48,677 bases of DNA from assembly GCA_003635255.1 (NCBI GenBank), contig PYJC01000074.1:1-48677 (forward strand), written 5' to 3'. The stretch comes from Candidatus Poribacteria bacterium. Its GTDB lineage: Bacteria; Poribacteria; WGA-4E; WGA-3G. A program made the translations under genes and the position numbers. Shown here piece after piece: positions 1 to 7,702 of this stretch (position 1 is the first letter of the stretch; each line of letters begins with the position of its first letter). The notes under the pieces are model-generated. The model saw nothing but the letters and a program-made list of their open reading frames with translations, had not been told where the DNA came from and ran no database searches.

Positions 1-1
1 T

Positions 2-595
2 TTTGTAGAAACGAAACCTCTGTCGGCAACAGGTAAAAGCGTTGGGGCAGACTTCGGCATGAAAGACGCATATTTGACACTGAGCACGGGTGAGAAGATA
101 CAACACCCCCAACCCTTGAAACACTCCTTGAATAAACTTCAGTCTCTCAACAAGGCACTGAGTCGTAAAGTCAAAGGTTCTAACAGTTGGTGGTGGTGTG
201 TGAGACAAATCGCACGCCTCTATCGGAAAATTAGCAACCAACGCAAAGATTTTCATTGGCAACTCGCAAGCAAACTCTGTAAGACGTTTGATACGATTGT
301 CCTTGAAACTTTGAACATTGATGGCATGAAACGCTTGTGGGGACGTAAAGTCTCCGACCTCGCCTTCTACGAGTTTGTTGATATATTGAGGTATAAGTGC
401 GAAAAACATAAGCGTCACTTTATTCAAATCGGGCAATGGACTGCTACGACGAAACCTTGTAGTGCCTGCGGATTTCATAATGAAACCCTAACATTGAACG
501 ACAGGCAGTGGACGTGCCCCGAATGTGGTTCTCACCACGACAGAGACATCAACGCTGCGATAAACATTTTGCGGGCAGGGATAGCCGTTACCTAA
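2..595 (+). CDS. tnpB: TnpB (IS200/IS605 OrfB) RNA-guided nuclease, 5'-truncated by window edge
   Basis: The reading frame is open from base 2, so the ATG at 59 is not the true start and the N-terminal half lies outside the window. Just before that ATG the frame encodes KSVGADFG, which carries the RuvC-I Asp expected in TnpB. The RuvC-II Glu is in IVLETLNIDGM. A zinc ribbon follows (CSACGFHN then CPECGSHHD), and RuvC-III is HDRDINAAINI. All three catalytic acids are therefore present. TnpB is the omega-RNA-guided nuclease of IS200/IS605 elements, normally about 370-400 aa. No TnpA is visible. The visible part has no frameshift, so the gene may be intact. Confidence 0.93.
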   Translation, partial: FVETKPLSATGKSVGADFGMKDAYLTLSTGEKIQHPQPLKHSLNKLQSLNKALSRKVKGSNSWWWCVRQIARLYRKISNQRKDFHWQLASKLCKTFDTIVLETLNIDGMKRLWGRKVSDLAFYEFVDILRYKCEKHKRHFIQIGQWTATTKPCSACGFHNETLTLNDRQWTCPECGSHHDRDINAAINILRAGIAVT

Positions 596-725
596 CGATA
601 TGCCTATAGTGTAGGAGACTATAGGGAAACGCCCGCTGGTGGAGACGGAGTAAGACGGTCTACTCCTTGAGAAAACCGCACTGTCTACGAAGCCGAAGCC
701 CCTACCTTTAGGTAGTGGGTGCTAT
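596..725 (+). ncRNA. Putative TnpB right-end (omega/re) RNA and IS right end
   Basis: The 125 bases after the tnpB stop are non-coding and can fold. CCTATAG (603-609) pairs with CTATAGG (619-625), GGAGTA (647-652) pairs with TACTCC (661-666), and a terminal hairpin lies around 697-719 with loop TTTA. In TnpB systems the guide RNA comes from the 3' end of tnpB plus the right end, with the guide at its 3' end. Bases from about 721 would then be the guide. The exact element boundary is inferred, not seen. Confidence 0.5.
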
Positions 726-772
726 CACTTTGTGATTTTTATGAAAAATGGTAAGTTCGGGTAGGTGGGGCC

Positions 773-988
773 ATGGACGGTCTTACCTGGGAATTTTGGG
801 TTTTTCTAATAGGTATAGTTTTACCACCTGGCTTAATTTTCTTATTTCTTGTTGGGTTGTTTATCAAAGTGCTCTGGGATACGGATGATCCCGATATGCC
901 AATTATCAGACCCATAATAAAGCATGGCGGACTCTTCATAGGATTGATAATAATCATAATACTGCTTTTCTTGGCAGTACTTGGATGA
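773..988 (+). CDS. Small hypothetical membrane protein (two TM segments)
   Basis: Encodes 71 aa with two strongly hydrophobic segments (about residues 8-33 and 50-70) separated by a polar acidic stretch with DTDDPDMP. I recognise no family. The start ATG has only a weak purine-rich upstream stretch (GGTGGGG). It lies between the TnpB right end and a lipoprotein gene on the same strand. A reading frame on the opposite strand also spans it, but the hydrophobic pattern here looks more like a real inner-membrane peptide. It could still be a chance ORF. Confidence 0.45.
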   Translation: MDGLTWEFWVFLIGIVLPPGLIFLFLVGLFIKVLWDTDDPDMPIIRPIIKHGGLFIGLIIIIILLFLAVLG

Positions 989-1095
989 AAGGGATAAATC
1001 ATGTAAAGAGGTCGTCGCTAATTTTGACCAAGCCAAGCTTGAGCCTATGCGACTGGCAATGAAAGCCGCGCTTGAGCCTATAAGGTAAAGGTATA

Positions 1096-1611
1096 ATGAA
1101 GGTAACGCAACTCATACTCATTTCTACGCTTTTACTCTCTGGGTGCAGCACCCATGAGATGTATTCACCCATCGATCGAAAACCATCGATCATCGGCAAG
1201 AATTATGTGCAGATCCGAAAACACTTCGGCGCGCCTCATATCATAGAAGGCACAGATTGGTATTATTTTTCTTCTATCGACGGTGTCGTGTGTCGGCTTC
1301 ACTTCAGTTCATTGTATCCAGAGTTTTTCCCGCCAGATGTTGCGACATACAGCGAGCAGAGATTTGATGAAACCACATATTATCTCTGGATCCCAAAACT
1401 TATTGAGCAGCTCGCACAACCGGATCCAGAAGTTGCCGCGCGGGCTTACAGATTTCTTGAGTTCATCATACACGAAGATGTTTATGGCACCGAGACACCT
1501 CAACCCGAAGTCTGGGATAAAATCCCGTTTGAAAGCCGAAACTACGGTGACTGGAAAGCATGGTGGAGAAATCACGGGACCGACATTTACCGACCCCCCG
1601 TTGACGAATAA
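1096..1611 (+). CDS. Hypothetical lipoprotein
   Basis: Encodes 171 aa. The N-terminus MKVTQLILISTLLLSGC is a lipoprotein signal peptide with lipobox LLSGC, so mature protein should start at Cys17 and be anchored to a membrane. A segment near residues 35-60 (YVQIRKHFGAPH, then DWYYF) loosely recalls the fold of SmpA/BamE-like outer-membrane lipoproteins, but this is weak. The C-terminus is rich in Trp and acidic residues and resembles the W-rich ends of HEAT-like proteins. Function unknown. The SD-like AAGG lies a few bases before the ATG. Confidence 0.75.
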   Translation: MKVTQLILISTLLLSGCSTHEMYSPIDRKPSIIGKNYVQIRKHFGAPHIIEGTDWYYFSSIDGVVCRLHFSSLYPEFFPPDVATYSEQRFDETTYYLWIPKLIEQLAQPDPEVAARAYRFLEFIIHEDVYGTETPQPEVWDKIPFESRNYGDWKAWWRNHGTDIYRPPVDE

Positions 1612-1662
1612 CTCGTGCTATTCAGCCGACGGCACCTCAACCGAGAGGATAAAAAATAAAAA

Positions 1663-1691
1663 TTGAAAAAAGAACAGTCAGGTGATATAAT
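1663..1691 (+). promoter_or_regulatory. Sigma70-type promoter placing the start codon at the TSS
   Basis: TTGAAA (1663-1668) and TATAAT (1686-1691) are separated by 17 bases. The ATG of the next gene is only 6 bases after the -10 box, so a transcript starting at the usual distance would be leaderless or nearly so. Confidence 0.65.
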
Positions 1692-1697
1692 AAGGGC

Positions 1698-2066
1698 ATG
1701 AAAGATTTTATACTGCTATTTTTCAATGTTCTATTAACAGTGTTAGGACAAATCCTGTTCAAACACGGGATGAACATGGTGGGGCGTGTCAACAGTATCC
1801 GAGATGCGTTGGGGAAATTGACACAGGCATTTTTGAACCCCTACATCCTCAGCGGGATTGCGATATACGGCTTTACTACGCTCATCTGGCTGATTATCCT
1901 ATCACGTGTTAAATTGAGCGTTGCGTATCCGATGTTAAGTTTTGGATATGTGTTATCAATTCTGTTTTCTTGGCTGCTGTTCAAGGAATCCATCCCTAAA
2001 GTTCGCATAATTGGTGCGCTAATCATCTGTATCGGGGTCTACCTCGTTGCACAAGGAGAGTCTTAA
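1698..2066 (+). CDS. EamA/SMR-like small multidrug or lipid-carrier transporter
   Basis: Encodes 122 aa with four predicted membrane helices (about residues 3-22, 48-67, 72-92, 100-118). Length, topology and the GQILFKHGM and YPMLSFGYVLSILFSWLLF stretches fit the small DMT superfamily proteins, which include EmrE-type exporters and ArnE/ArnF-like undecaprenyl-phosphate-sugar flippase subunits. Substrate cannot be told from sequence. The start ATG follows a consensus promoter by 6 bases. The next gene starts 4 bases after the stop, so the two are probably co-transcribed. Confidence 0.8.
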   Translation: MKDFILLFFNVLLTVLGQILFKHGMNMVGRVNSIRDALGKLTQAFLNPYILSGIAIYGFTTLIWLIILSRVKLSVAYPMLSFGYVLSILFSWLLFKESIPKVRIIGALIICIGVYLVAQGES

Positions 2067-2070
2067 TAAA

Positions 2071-2529
2071 ATGGAAGAACCGGCGGCTGCTTATACTGGA
2101 TCCAGCAATTCTGGGAACACTCGGGGTGAGCCTGCGCCTGCTCGCTCTTATGTTGCGATGCTATTATCCGCAATTCTGCCGGGACTCGGTCAACTCTACT
2201 TGGGACAATTTCTGAAGGGATTTATCCTTTTTTTAATATTTGCTTCAGCATTCGGCATTTTCTATCTCAATTCAATGCCAGTAAAGGAATGGCGTGATTT
2301 AACGCAATTTAAACCCGCCGCGAACGACGAGACGACAACAGATAACACAGAAGACGCTCAAAAACAAGTGCCATACGCTATTCACATCTGGACGTTTGAC
2401 GATGGGGAAAAGTTGATGTACCGCCCTTCTTGGAAGTTGAAGATTAGTGCATCAATTCAGGGGATTTTATGTTGGCTCTATGCAGTTGGCGATGGATGGC
2501 GAGGTAGGCGTAGAAGGGGCAGACGCTAA
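2071..2529 (+). CDS. TM2/DUF5683-like small membrane protein
   Basis: Encodes 152 aa. I chose ATG 2071 because AAGGAG at 2053-2058 precedes it; an upstream in-frame TTG (2047) lies inside the previous gene. After a Pro/Ser/Gly-rich N-terminus comes a hydrophobic block containing SAILPGLGQLYLGQ, typical of TM2-domain or DUF5683 proteins, then a polar loop. A second helix near the C-terminus ends in an Arg-rich tail (GRRRRGRR). Probably an inner-membrane protein of unknown role. The genes before and after are on the same strand. Confidence 0.7.
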   Translation: MEEPAAAYTGSSNSGNTRGEPAPARSYVAMLLSAILPGLGQLYLGQFLKGFILFLIFASAFGIFYLNSMPVKEWRDLTQFKPAANDETTTDNTEDAQKQVPYAIHIWTFDDGEKLMYRPSWKLKISASIQGILCWLYAVGDGWRGRRRRGRR

Positions 2530-2606
2530 TCACAAATTTGGGTTTGATAAACTACGTGAAAAGTGTGTAAGGTTTGTCCGCTGCCCGAAACTGATGTGAT
2601 GTGTTT

Positions 2607-3965
2607 ATGGAAATCAAACGTAATATCAGACGCAATTGTATTTCAATAATCCTCTGCAAAATTCTTCTTGTTGTTTTAGTCCTTGGGTGCCGAGATAACA
2701 AAGCAGTCTTGGAAGAGAGCGAAAAACAATTGGATGCGGGGACACCCGAAGCGGCGATTGCTGGATTAGAGGCTTTTATCGAAACGGCACCGGAGGAGCC
2801 GAAGGCACGGCTATTATTAGGGAAAGCCTACAATGAATTGGGACGGCATACTGATGCAGTTGAGCAGTTACGGAGGGCTTCACAACTCTATGCTGCGCAG
2901 CCCGAGGCACGCACCATAGCACGTCTCGAATTGGCACGGACCTATCTCAGATTCGGTGATAGAATTTCTGCCTTTCGGGTACTCAGACTCGTTCAGCGTA
3001 GTACTTCGGACCCCAAAGTCTTGCGCGAAATCATCGGATTGGTGGGTGATAGTTATCGGACAAAGCAACTCACAGATGGCGATTCGGATAATTATTCACC
3101 TACGTTCTCACCGGATGGCACACAGATCGCTTTTTCATCTTTCCGAGCTGACAACGGTGAACTTTACTTAATGGATCTGAACGGGCGGATCCGGCGTCGC
3201 GTAACCTTCACAACGGATTTTAATGATAGTTCACCGGCATTCCTGACGACTCCGAACTATCTTTTTTATAGCAGTGAACCGAAGTCCACCCGTGACGTTA
3301 AAGTCGTCATCCAGAGTAGTGGTTCGACACCGATCTATGCAGGATTCAATCTGACGCATATCCACAGTAAAACGACGCAAGCGGTTTTGCCGGTAAGTTT
3401 CGGTGCGCGGGTGCCGCGTACGTCGCCTGTGGGTGATCAGGTTGTTTATGAATCCAATGTGGACGGAAATTTGGAATTATATCTTCTTGATTTATCGGAA
3501 GTTGATCTCGCCCAATTCACGCCAGAAGACGTTGAACCGAGACGTATCACTTTCAACGAGATAGATGATGGCAGCCCTACATTTTTCCCTGACGGAAAAC
3601 GCCTAATGTTTGTCTCATCGCGGAATGAGGTGAATCAGCTCTATACGATAGATATTGATGGACAAAACGAGGTGCATTTCAACCCAAACCGCTATGATTG
3701 CTATAATCCGACTGTATCGCCTGACGGAAAAACGATTGCATACGTCTCGGCGAGAGGCGGCGACTGGGAGATTTACCTCATTGATGCAGATGGCAAAAAT
3801 GAACGCCGCATAACTAATGACATTGGTAGATCTATCCAACCTGCCTTTTCACCCGATGGACGACAGCTGGCGTTTGTTTCGGACAGAAGCGATACTTTCC
3901 ATATCTATCTGATGTCTTTTGATGCGCCTGTTACGAGTGAAGATTTAGTTAAACGTTTACAGTAG
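2607..3965 (+). CDS. TPR plus PD40 (TolB-like beta-propeller) lipoprotein
   Basis: About 452 aa. The N-terminal hydrophobic stretch ends in VLVLGC, a lipobox. TPR-like helices cover roughly residues 35-135 (motifs such as ARLLLGKAYNELGRH). A C-terminal beta-propeller then has at least four PD40 repeats, seen as SPTFSPDGTQIAFSS, SPTFFPDGKRLMFVSS, NPTVSPDGKTIAYVSA and QPAFSPDGRQLAFVSD. Such proteins sit in the periplasm and usually mediate protein-protein contacts, as TolB does. This is not canonical TolB because of the TPR part. GTG 2601 is an alternative start; ATG 2607 is preferred. Confidence 0.85.
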   Translation: MEIKRNIRRNCISIILCKILLVVLVLGCRDNKAVLEESEKQLDAGTPEAAIAGLEAFIETAPEEPKARLLLGKAYNELGRHTDAVEQLRRASQLYAAQPEARTIARLELARTYLRFGDRISAFRVLRLVQRSTSDPKVLREIIGLVGDSYRTKQLTDGDSDNYSPTFSPDGTQIAFSSFRADNGELYLMDLNGRIRRRVTFTTDFNDSSPAFLTTPNYLFYSSEPKSTRDVKVVIQSSGSTPIYAGFNLTHIHSKTTQAVLPVSFGARVPRTSPVGDQVVYESNVDGNLELYLLDLSEVDLAQFTPEDVEPRRITFNEIDDGSPTFFPDGKRLMFVSSRNEVNQLYTIDIDGQNEVHFNPNRYDCYNPTVSPDGKTIAYVSARGGDWEIYLIDADGKNERRITNDIGRSIQPAFSPDGRQLAFVSDRSDTFHIYLMSFDAPVTSEDLVKRLQ

Positions 3966-3988
3966 GGACGAGGTAACCTCGCCCCTAC
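3962..3988. repeat. REP-like palindrome
   Basis: A 27-base near-perfect inverted repeat: two 13-base arms (GTAGGGACGAGGT and ACCTCGCCCCTAC) around one base, with a single mismatch. It overlaps the stop codon of the upstream gene and lies between two same-strand genes. It may act as a transcript-end hairpin or be a dispersed REP-type element. Confidence 0.7.
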
Positions 3989-4005
3989 GCTCGGAGGAAA
4001 GGGAC

Positions 4006-4965
4006 ATGCTTCAGGTAACCAAACCGGAAGGTTTCGGCAACATTCAATTAGAAGAGGTGCCGATACCGGATATAAATGCGCGACAGATTCGGGTAGAGAC
4101 AGATACGACGTTAATTAGCCGTGGTTCCGAATTATTTCGACGGTACATCATGGAAGCGGCGGTGCCGCCTTCAATCATGGGGTATTCACTGACAGGCGTT
4201 GTGGATGCCGTTGGGACTGAGGTAACGGATTATCAGGTTGGCGAACGTGTTATGGTTGTAGCACCGCACGCGCAATATGTCGTCGCTGAACCCGATGCAA
4301 CTGAGGGACGCATCGTGCCACTTGACGATGTTGGTTTTGAAGAGGGGACTTTTCTTCCGCTTGCAACGAGTGCAGTTGCTTGGTCGGACTCGTCGGGTGT
4401 GAAAGCAGGGGATACTGTTGTTGTCTTAGGGCAAGGCTTGGTGGGCAGTCTGATGATGCAAGTGTTACGTGGCTATGATCCGGCGCGGATTATTACCGTG
4501 GATGCGTTACCGCTTCGATGCGAACTGTCGATGCAACTCGGTGCCGACGTAGCAGTAAATGCTGATGAGACAGATCCAGTTGAAGAGGTACGTCGCCTTA
4601 CCGATGGTAAAGGGGCGGATCTGGTCATAGATTGCGTCGGTGGGTATGCTGGTGTCAAATCTTTTGAGCAGGCACAAGATATGACGCGTCAGTATGGTAT
4701 TATTCAACTGATTGCGCTCTATCAGCAGGGACCGCTGCCGCTGCATTCCTCAAAGATGATGAGCAAACGTCTCGTCGCCGGTATCCTGACAGATGAACCG
4801 CGTTCTCAGATTGCTGCACGCGCTTTGGAGAAGATACGGAACGGTGAGATACGCGCGTCTGAAATGGTTACACATCGCTTTGGTTACACCGAGGCGAAAG
4901 CTGCGTTTGACCTCCTCTGGAATTCGCCCGGTGATACGCTTGGAGTCCTGATTAAATGGCAATAG
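4006..4965 (+). CDS. Medium-chain dehydrogenase/reductase (non-catalytic-zinc type)
   Basis: Encodes 319 aa. The N-terminal GroES-like domain keeps the SRGSE stretch and GYSLTGVVDAVG, followed by the Rossmann segment VVVLGQGLVGSLMMQVL (about residues 143-160). The usual Cys/His zinc ligands of alcohol dehydrogenases are absent: SRGSE stands where a catalytic Cys would be. This resembles the BchC-like or quinone-oxidoreductase-like branch of the MDR family. NAD(P)H-dependent oxidation or reduction of an unknown alcohol, aldehyde or sugar is likely. SD GGAGGAAAGGG precedes the ATG. The next gene overlaps its end by 10 bases. Confidence 0.85.
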   Translation: MLQVTKPEGFGNIQLEEVPIPDINARQIRVETDTTLISRGSELFRRYIMEAAVPPSIMGYSLTGVVDAVGTEVTDYQVGERVMVVAPHAQYVVAEPDATEGRIVPLDDVGFEEGTFLPLATSAVAWSDSSGVKAGDTVVVLGQGLVGSLMMQVLRGYDPARIITVDALPLRCELSMQLGADVAVNADETDPVEEVRRLTDGKGADLVIDCVGGYAGVKSFEQAQDMTRQYGIIQLIALYQQGPLPLHSSKMMSKRLVAGILTDEPRSQIAARALEKIRNGEIRASEMVTHRFGYTEAKAAFDLLWNSPGDTLGVLIKWQ

Positions 4966-5531
4966 ATGTTCCGGCACGAGAGACTGCGTTTCAAGCGGAA
5001 TTACGCGGGACTTCCCTCACTTTTTCGGCAACGTGGGGGCTCTTCTCACCAAAAGGAATTGATGCAGGAACACATCTATTGATTGAACATCTGGATATTC
5101 AAGACGGGGAGACTTGTCTTGATCTTGGGTGCGGATACGGTGCTATTGGCATCACGCTTGCGAAATACGCCCAAACCTCAACTGTTTATATGGTGGACAA
5201 GGACTTTGTAGCAATTGACTACGCTCGCAAAAACGTGGAGCAGAACCGACTCCAGAATTGTCGTGTTCTCCTGAGTAACGGGTTTAGCCATCTCCCGAAC
5301 ATCCAATTTGATCTCATCGTCTCTAACCTACCTGCTAATGTTGGCAAAGAGCTCCTACAGATTTTCCTGTCGGATGCGAAACACTACCTCAAACCGAATG
5401 GACGGCTCTATGTCGTCACTATTTCGGGCCTCCGAGAATTTATCAAGCGTAATTTTATGACGATTTTCGGGAATTATCGAAAAGTCAAACAGCGTAACAC
5501 GCATACGGTTGCGTTGGCAACACGAGCATAG
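4956..5531 (+). CDS. Class I SAM-dependent methyltransferase (RsmC-like)
   Basis: Encodes 191 aa. Motif I is CLDLGCGYGAIG (about residues 50-61), with an acidic motif II in YMVDKD and a motif IV-like SNLPAN (about 124-129). NLPA in place of NPP(F/Y) and the overall layout resemble the MTS domain of RsmC/RlmG-type rRNA guanine-N2 methyltransferases. The RsmC N-terminal half is missing, as in many bacterial single-domain homologues. The target (rRNA or small molecule) is uncertain. It overlaps the dehydrogenase stop by 10 bases, so translation is probably coupled. Confidence 0.82.
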   Translation: MAIDVPARETAFQAELRGTSLTFSATWGLFSPKGIDAGTHLLIEHLDIQDGETCLDLGCGYGAIGITLAKYAQTSTVYMVDKDFVAIDYARKNVEQNRLQNCRVLLSNGFSHLPNIQFDLIVSNLPANVGKELLQIFLSDAKHYLKPNGRLYVVTISGLREFIKRNFMTIFGNYRKVKQRNTHTVALATRA

Positions 5532-5602
5532 CGTTTTTATCCTTGCGCGGAGAACTGTGTGTTTACAAAGCTGGTACGGACTGTGAACGTTTTGAGAATG
5601 AT

Positions 5603-5631
5603 TTGACATAGACGCAGTGGTTAGGTATAAT
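5603..5631 (+). promoter_or_regulatory. Sigma70 promoter upstream of transglutaminase gene
   Basis: Perfect TTGACA (5603-5608), a 17-base spacer and perfect TATAAT (5626-5631). About 70 bases remain to the ATG at 5702, with AAGGAGA as SD. Confidence 0.85.
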
Positions 5632-5701
5632 TATAACAATATTGTAGATATAACAAACAATCAAAACACTTTTCCCAGTAAAAATCCCCAAAGGAGAACA
5701 G

Positions 5702-7507
5702 ATGACTCGTTTTAGTTTCGTGTTAGCACTCATCGTGTGCGTCGGTATGTCTGTTAGTGTCGCCTTCGCGCAAGATGCAGCTATTAATGGTGGAACCGTT
5801 CGAGGTCAAATTGTTGATACCAGCAACAAGCAGAATCCGATTGAAGGCGTTGAAGTCAAGATTGTTGGTGTAGATGGTACAGAATATGAAGCAACAACGG
5901 ATAAAAATGGTGATTACGTACGAGCAGGTCTGCCCGCAGGTCGCTATCTCATCAGTATCTATAAAGACGGATATGGCGATCGCCTCGGAAAACCGGTTAC
6001 AGTTGTCAACGGTGGTGACCATTTCCTACCGCTCAAGATGACCAAAAAGTCGGAAGGGCTTGCTGGTTTACTCCAAAGGTTCAGAGGCGGACAACAGGAC
6101 ACCTTTAAGGACATATATATGGGAGAAAATCCGAATGAGCATTGGTACAACCTCACCTTGATGAATACCAAGATCGGTTACATGTATATGTCTACCGAAA
6201 AGACTGAATATCAAGGGGAAAAAGTGGATCGGAACAAAGTTGATGTGGTTATGAATCTTAAAGCACTGGGGGCGAACGTAACAGTTGAGATCACCCGCGT
6301 CGAGTATACGGGTTCCGATTCAATGCCGCGCCACTTCCTCTCGACCTCCAATGAGTCGGGTCTAAAACAGGTGGAAGGACGTATTGTAGATGGAGTGGCA
6401 CACATTAAGACGACACTTAACGGTGAAACGACTGAATCAGAAGTTCCTGTACCACCTGATACAATTTCTGAACTCATAGGCGTGGAATCACTCTTTCGGA
6501 AGGGTCTTAAAATAGGCGACAAACGGAACTTTCACGTTTTCAGTTTCGATTTATTGAAGCCGGTAAAAACGGAAATCGAAGTTGAAGCGCAAGACACTTT
6601 AACCTATCAGTCGGGAGAAAAACAGGTTTATGTTTTGCGTCAGACGATGGATATGATGAATGGGATCACCTCGAAGATTTGGATTGATGCTGACGGTATA
6701 ACCTATCGAACGGAAACGCCGTTGATGGGGCTCTCCATGGTAACCACGAAAACGGATAAGGAGACAGCCCTTGGTGACATTGAAGAGATTGATGTCGTTT
6801 TAAAAACTCGTATTCTCCCCTCGGGCAAACGTCCTACACCGAAGGCAAAGAACTTTGAGGCGGACGTGAAACTCGTATCGGGAAACATCACTGATGCTAT
6901 CATGTCTACTTCTCAGCAAAAACTTGCGTTAAACGATGCGCAGTCAGGTAGACTTTCCATTCAGGTTCCAACGGTTGTCGCAGAAGATTGTCCTGATCTG
7001 CCTATTCAGGGTGCGGCGGATAAATTCCTTGGTGCAAGTGCTTATATTCAAACCGATGCACCTGCAATTCGTGCAAAAGCCGCGGAGGTCTTAGATGGAG
7101 AAGTTAATTCATGGCGTGCGTCAGAAAAGTTATGCGAATGGGTGTATACATCCATTACTGATAAACAAATGAGCGGTGGCTTTGGTTCTTCATTAACCGT
7201 GCTGGAGACACTCTCTGGGGATTGCACGGAACACACCGTACTTTTTATTGCGCTGTCACGTGCCGTTGGAATTCCAGCACGTATCTGTTCTGGTGTTGTA
7301 TTTGTAAAAGATGCCTTTTACTATCACTTTTGGCCTGAAGTCTACGTCGGTAGATGGGTGCAGATGGATCCATCGTTGGGGCAAAATATCGCCGATGCGA
7401 ATCACATACAGCTCGGTGGAAGCACCTTGGAATCGGATAACCTGATAGGATTCGCTGAAGACGTTTTCCGGACACTCAATCAACTTGAAATTGCCATCGT
7501 TGAATAG
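5702..7507 (+). CDS. Secreted carboxypeptidase-regulatory-like / transglutaminase-like protein
   Basis: Encodes 601 aa with a Sec signal peptide (cleavage after VAFA). Residues about 30-110 form a CarboxypepD-regulatory-like beta-sandwich (GQIVDTSNKQNPIEGVEV, GDYVRAGLPAGRYLISIYKD). The C-terminal third is a transglutaminase-like (papain-fold) domain: GDCTEH has the nucleophile near Cys507, YHFWPEVYV the His near 542, and QMDPSLG the Asp near 556. All three catalytic residues are present. Role is probably periplasmic, as protease or amidase; the substrate is unknown. It has its own strong promoter and SD AAGGAGA. It precedes a VWA/outer-membrane pair. Confidence 0.88.
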   Translation: MTRFSFVLALIVCVGMSVSVAFAQDAAINGGTVRGQIVDTSNKQNPIEGVEVKIVGVDGTEYEATTDKNGDYVRAGLPAGRYLISIYKDGYGDRLGKPVTVVNGGDHFLPLKMTKKSEGLAGLLQRFRGGQQDTFKDIYMGENPNEHWYNLTLMNTKIGYMYMSTEKTEYQGEKVDRNKVDVVMNLKALGANVTVEITRVEYTGSDSMPRHFLSTSNESGLKQVEGRIVDGVAHIKTTLNGETTESEVPVPPDTISELIGVESLFRKGLKIGDKRNFHVFSFDLLKPVKTEIEVEAQDTLTYQSGEKQVYVLRQTMDMMNGITSKIWIDADGITYRTETPLMGLSMVTTKTDKETALGDIEEIDVVLKTRILPSGKRPTPKAKNFEADVKLVSGNITDAIMSTSQQKLALNDAQSGRLSIQVPTVVAEDCPDLPIQGAADKFLGASAYIQTDAPAIRAKAAEVLDGEVNSWRASEKLCEWVYTSITDKQMSGGFGSSLTVLETLSGDCTEHTVLFIALSRAVGIPARICSGVVFVKDAFYYHFWPEVYVGRWVQMDPSLGQNIADANHIQLGGSTLESDNLIGFAEDVFRTLNQLEIAIVE

Positions 7508-7699
7508 TCATCAGTCATCAGTTATCAGTTAAAGAGGTTCCTGATAAACCCAAATCTTCTTTGAAACCATTAGCGTTTCAGAGACGATAACATCTTAAAA
7601 GAAGGTGTACATCTATCAAAAACCAGAACTGATGACTGATGACCGAAAACTATTCCTCTGATAACTGACGACTCTCACTGCGAGGCAAACTGATAACTA
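7508..7699. repeat. Inverted-repeat (MITE-like) element between two genes
   Basis: This spacer is packed with variants of GTTATCAGT and CATCAG in both orientations. Its right end (7687-7699) is AAACTGATAACTA, the inverse of the arm TAGTTATCAGTTT found at 41908-41920. The adjoining bases, read on the minus strand as TTTGCCTCGCAGTGAGAG, match the other copy with one change. The element ends 3 bases before the ATG of the next gene, so that gene has no ordinary SD. Confidence 0.65.
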
Positions 7700-7702
7700 C
7701 TG

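Noticed and set aside
739..1199. Minus-strand open frames around the small membrane protein and lipoprotein genes
   Set aside because: They are antisense to better-supported plus-strand genes and show no recognisable protein or SD.
2047..2070. TTG start for the TM2-like protein
   Set aside because: It lies inside the previous gene, and ATG 2071 has a proper SD (AAGGAG).
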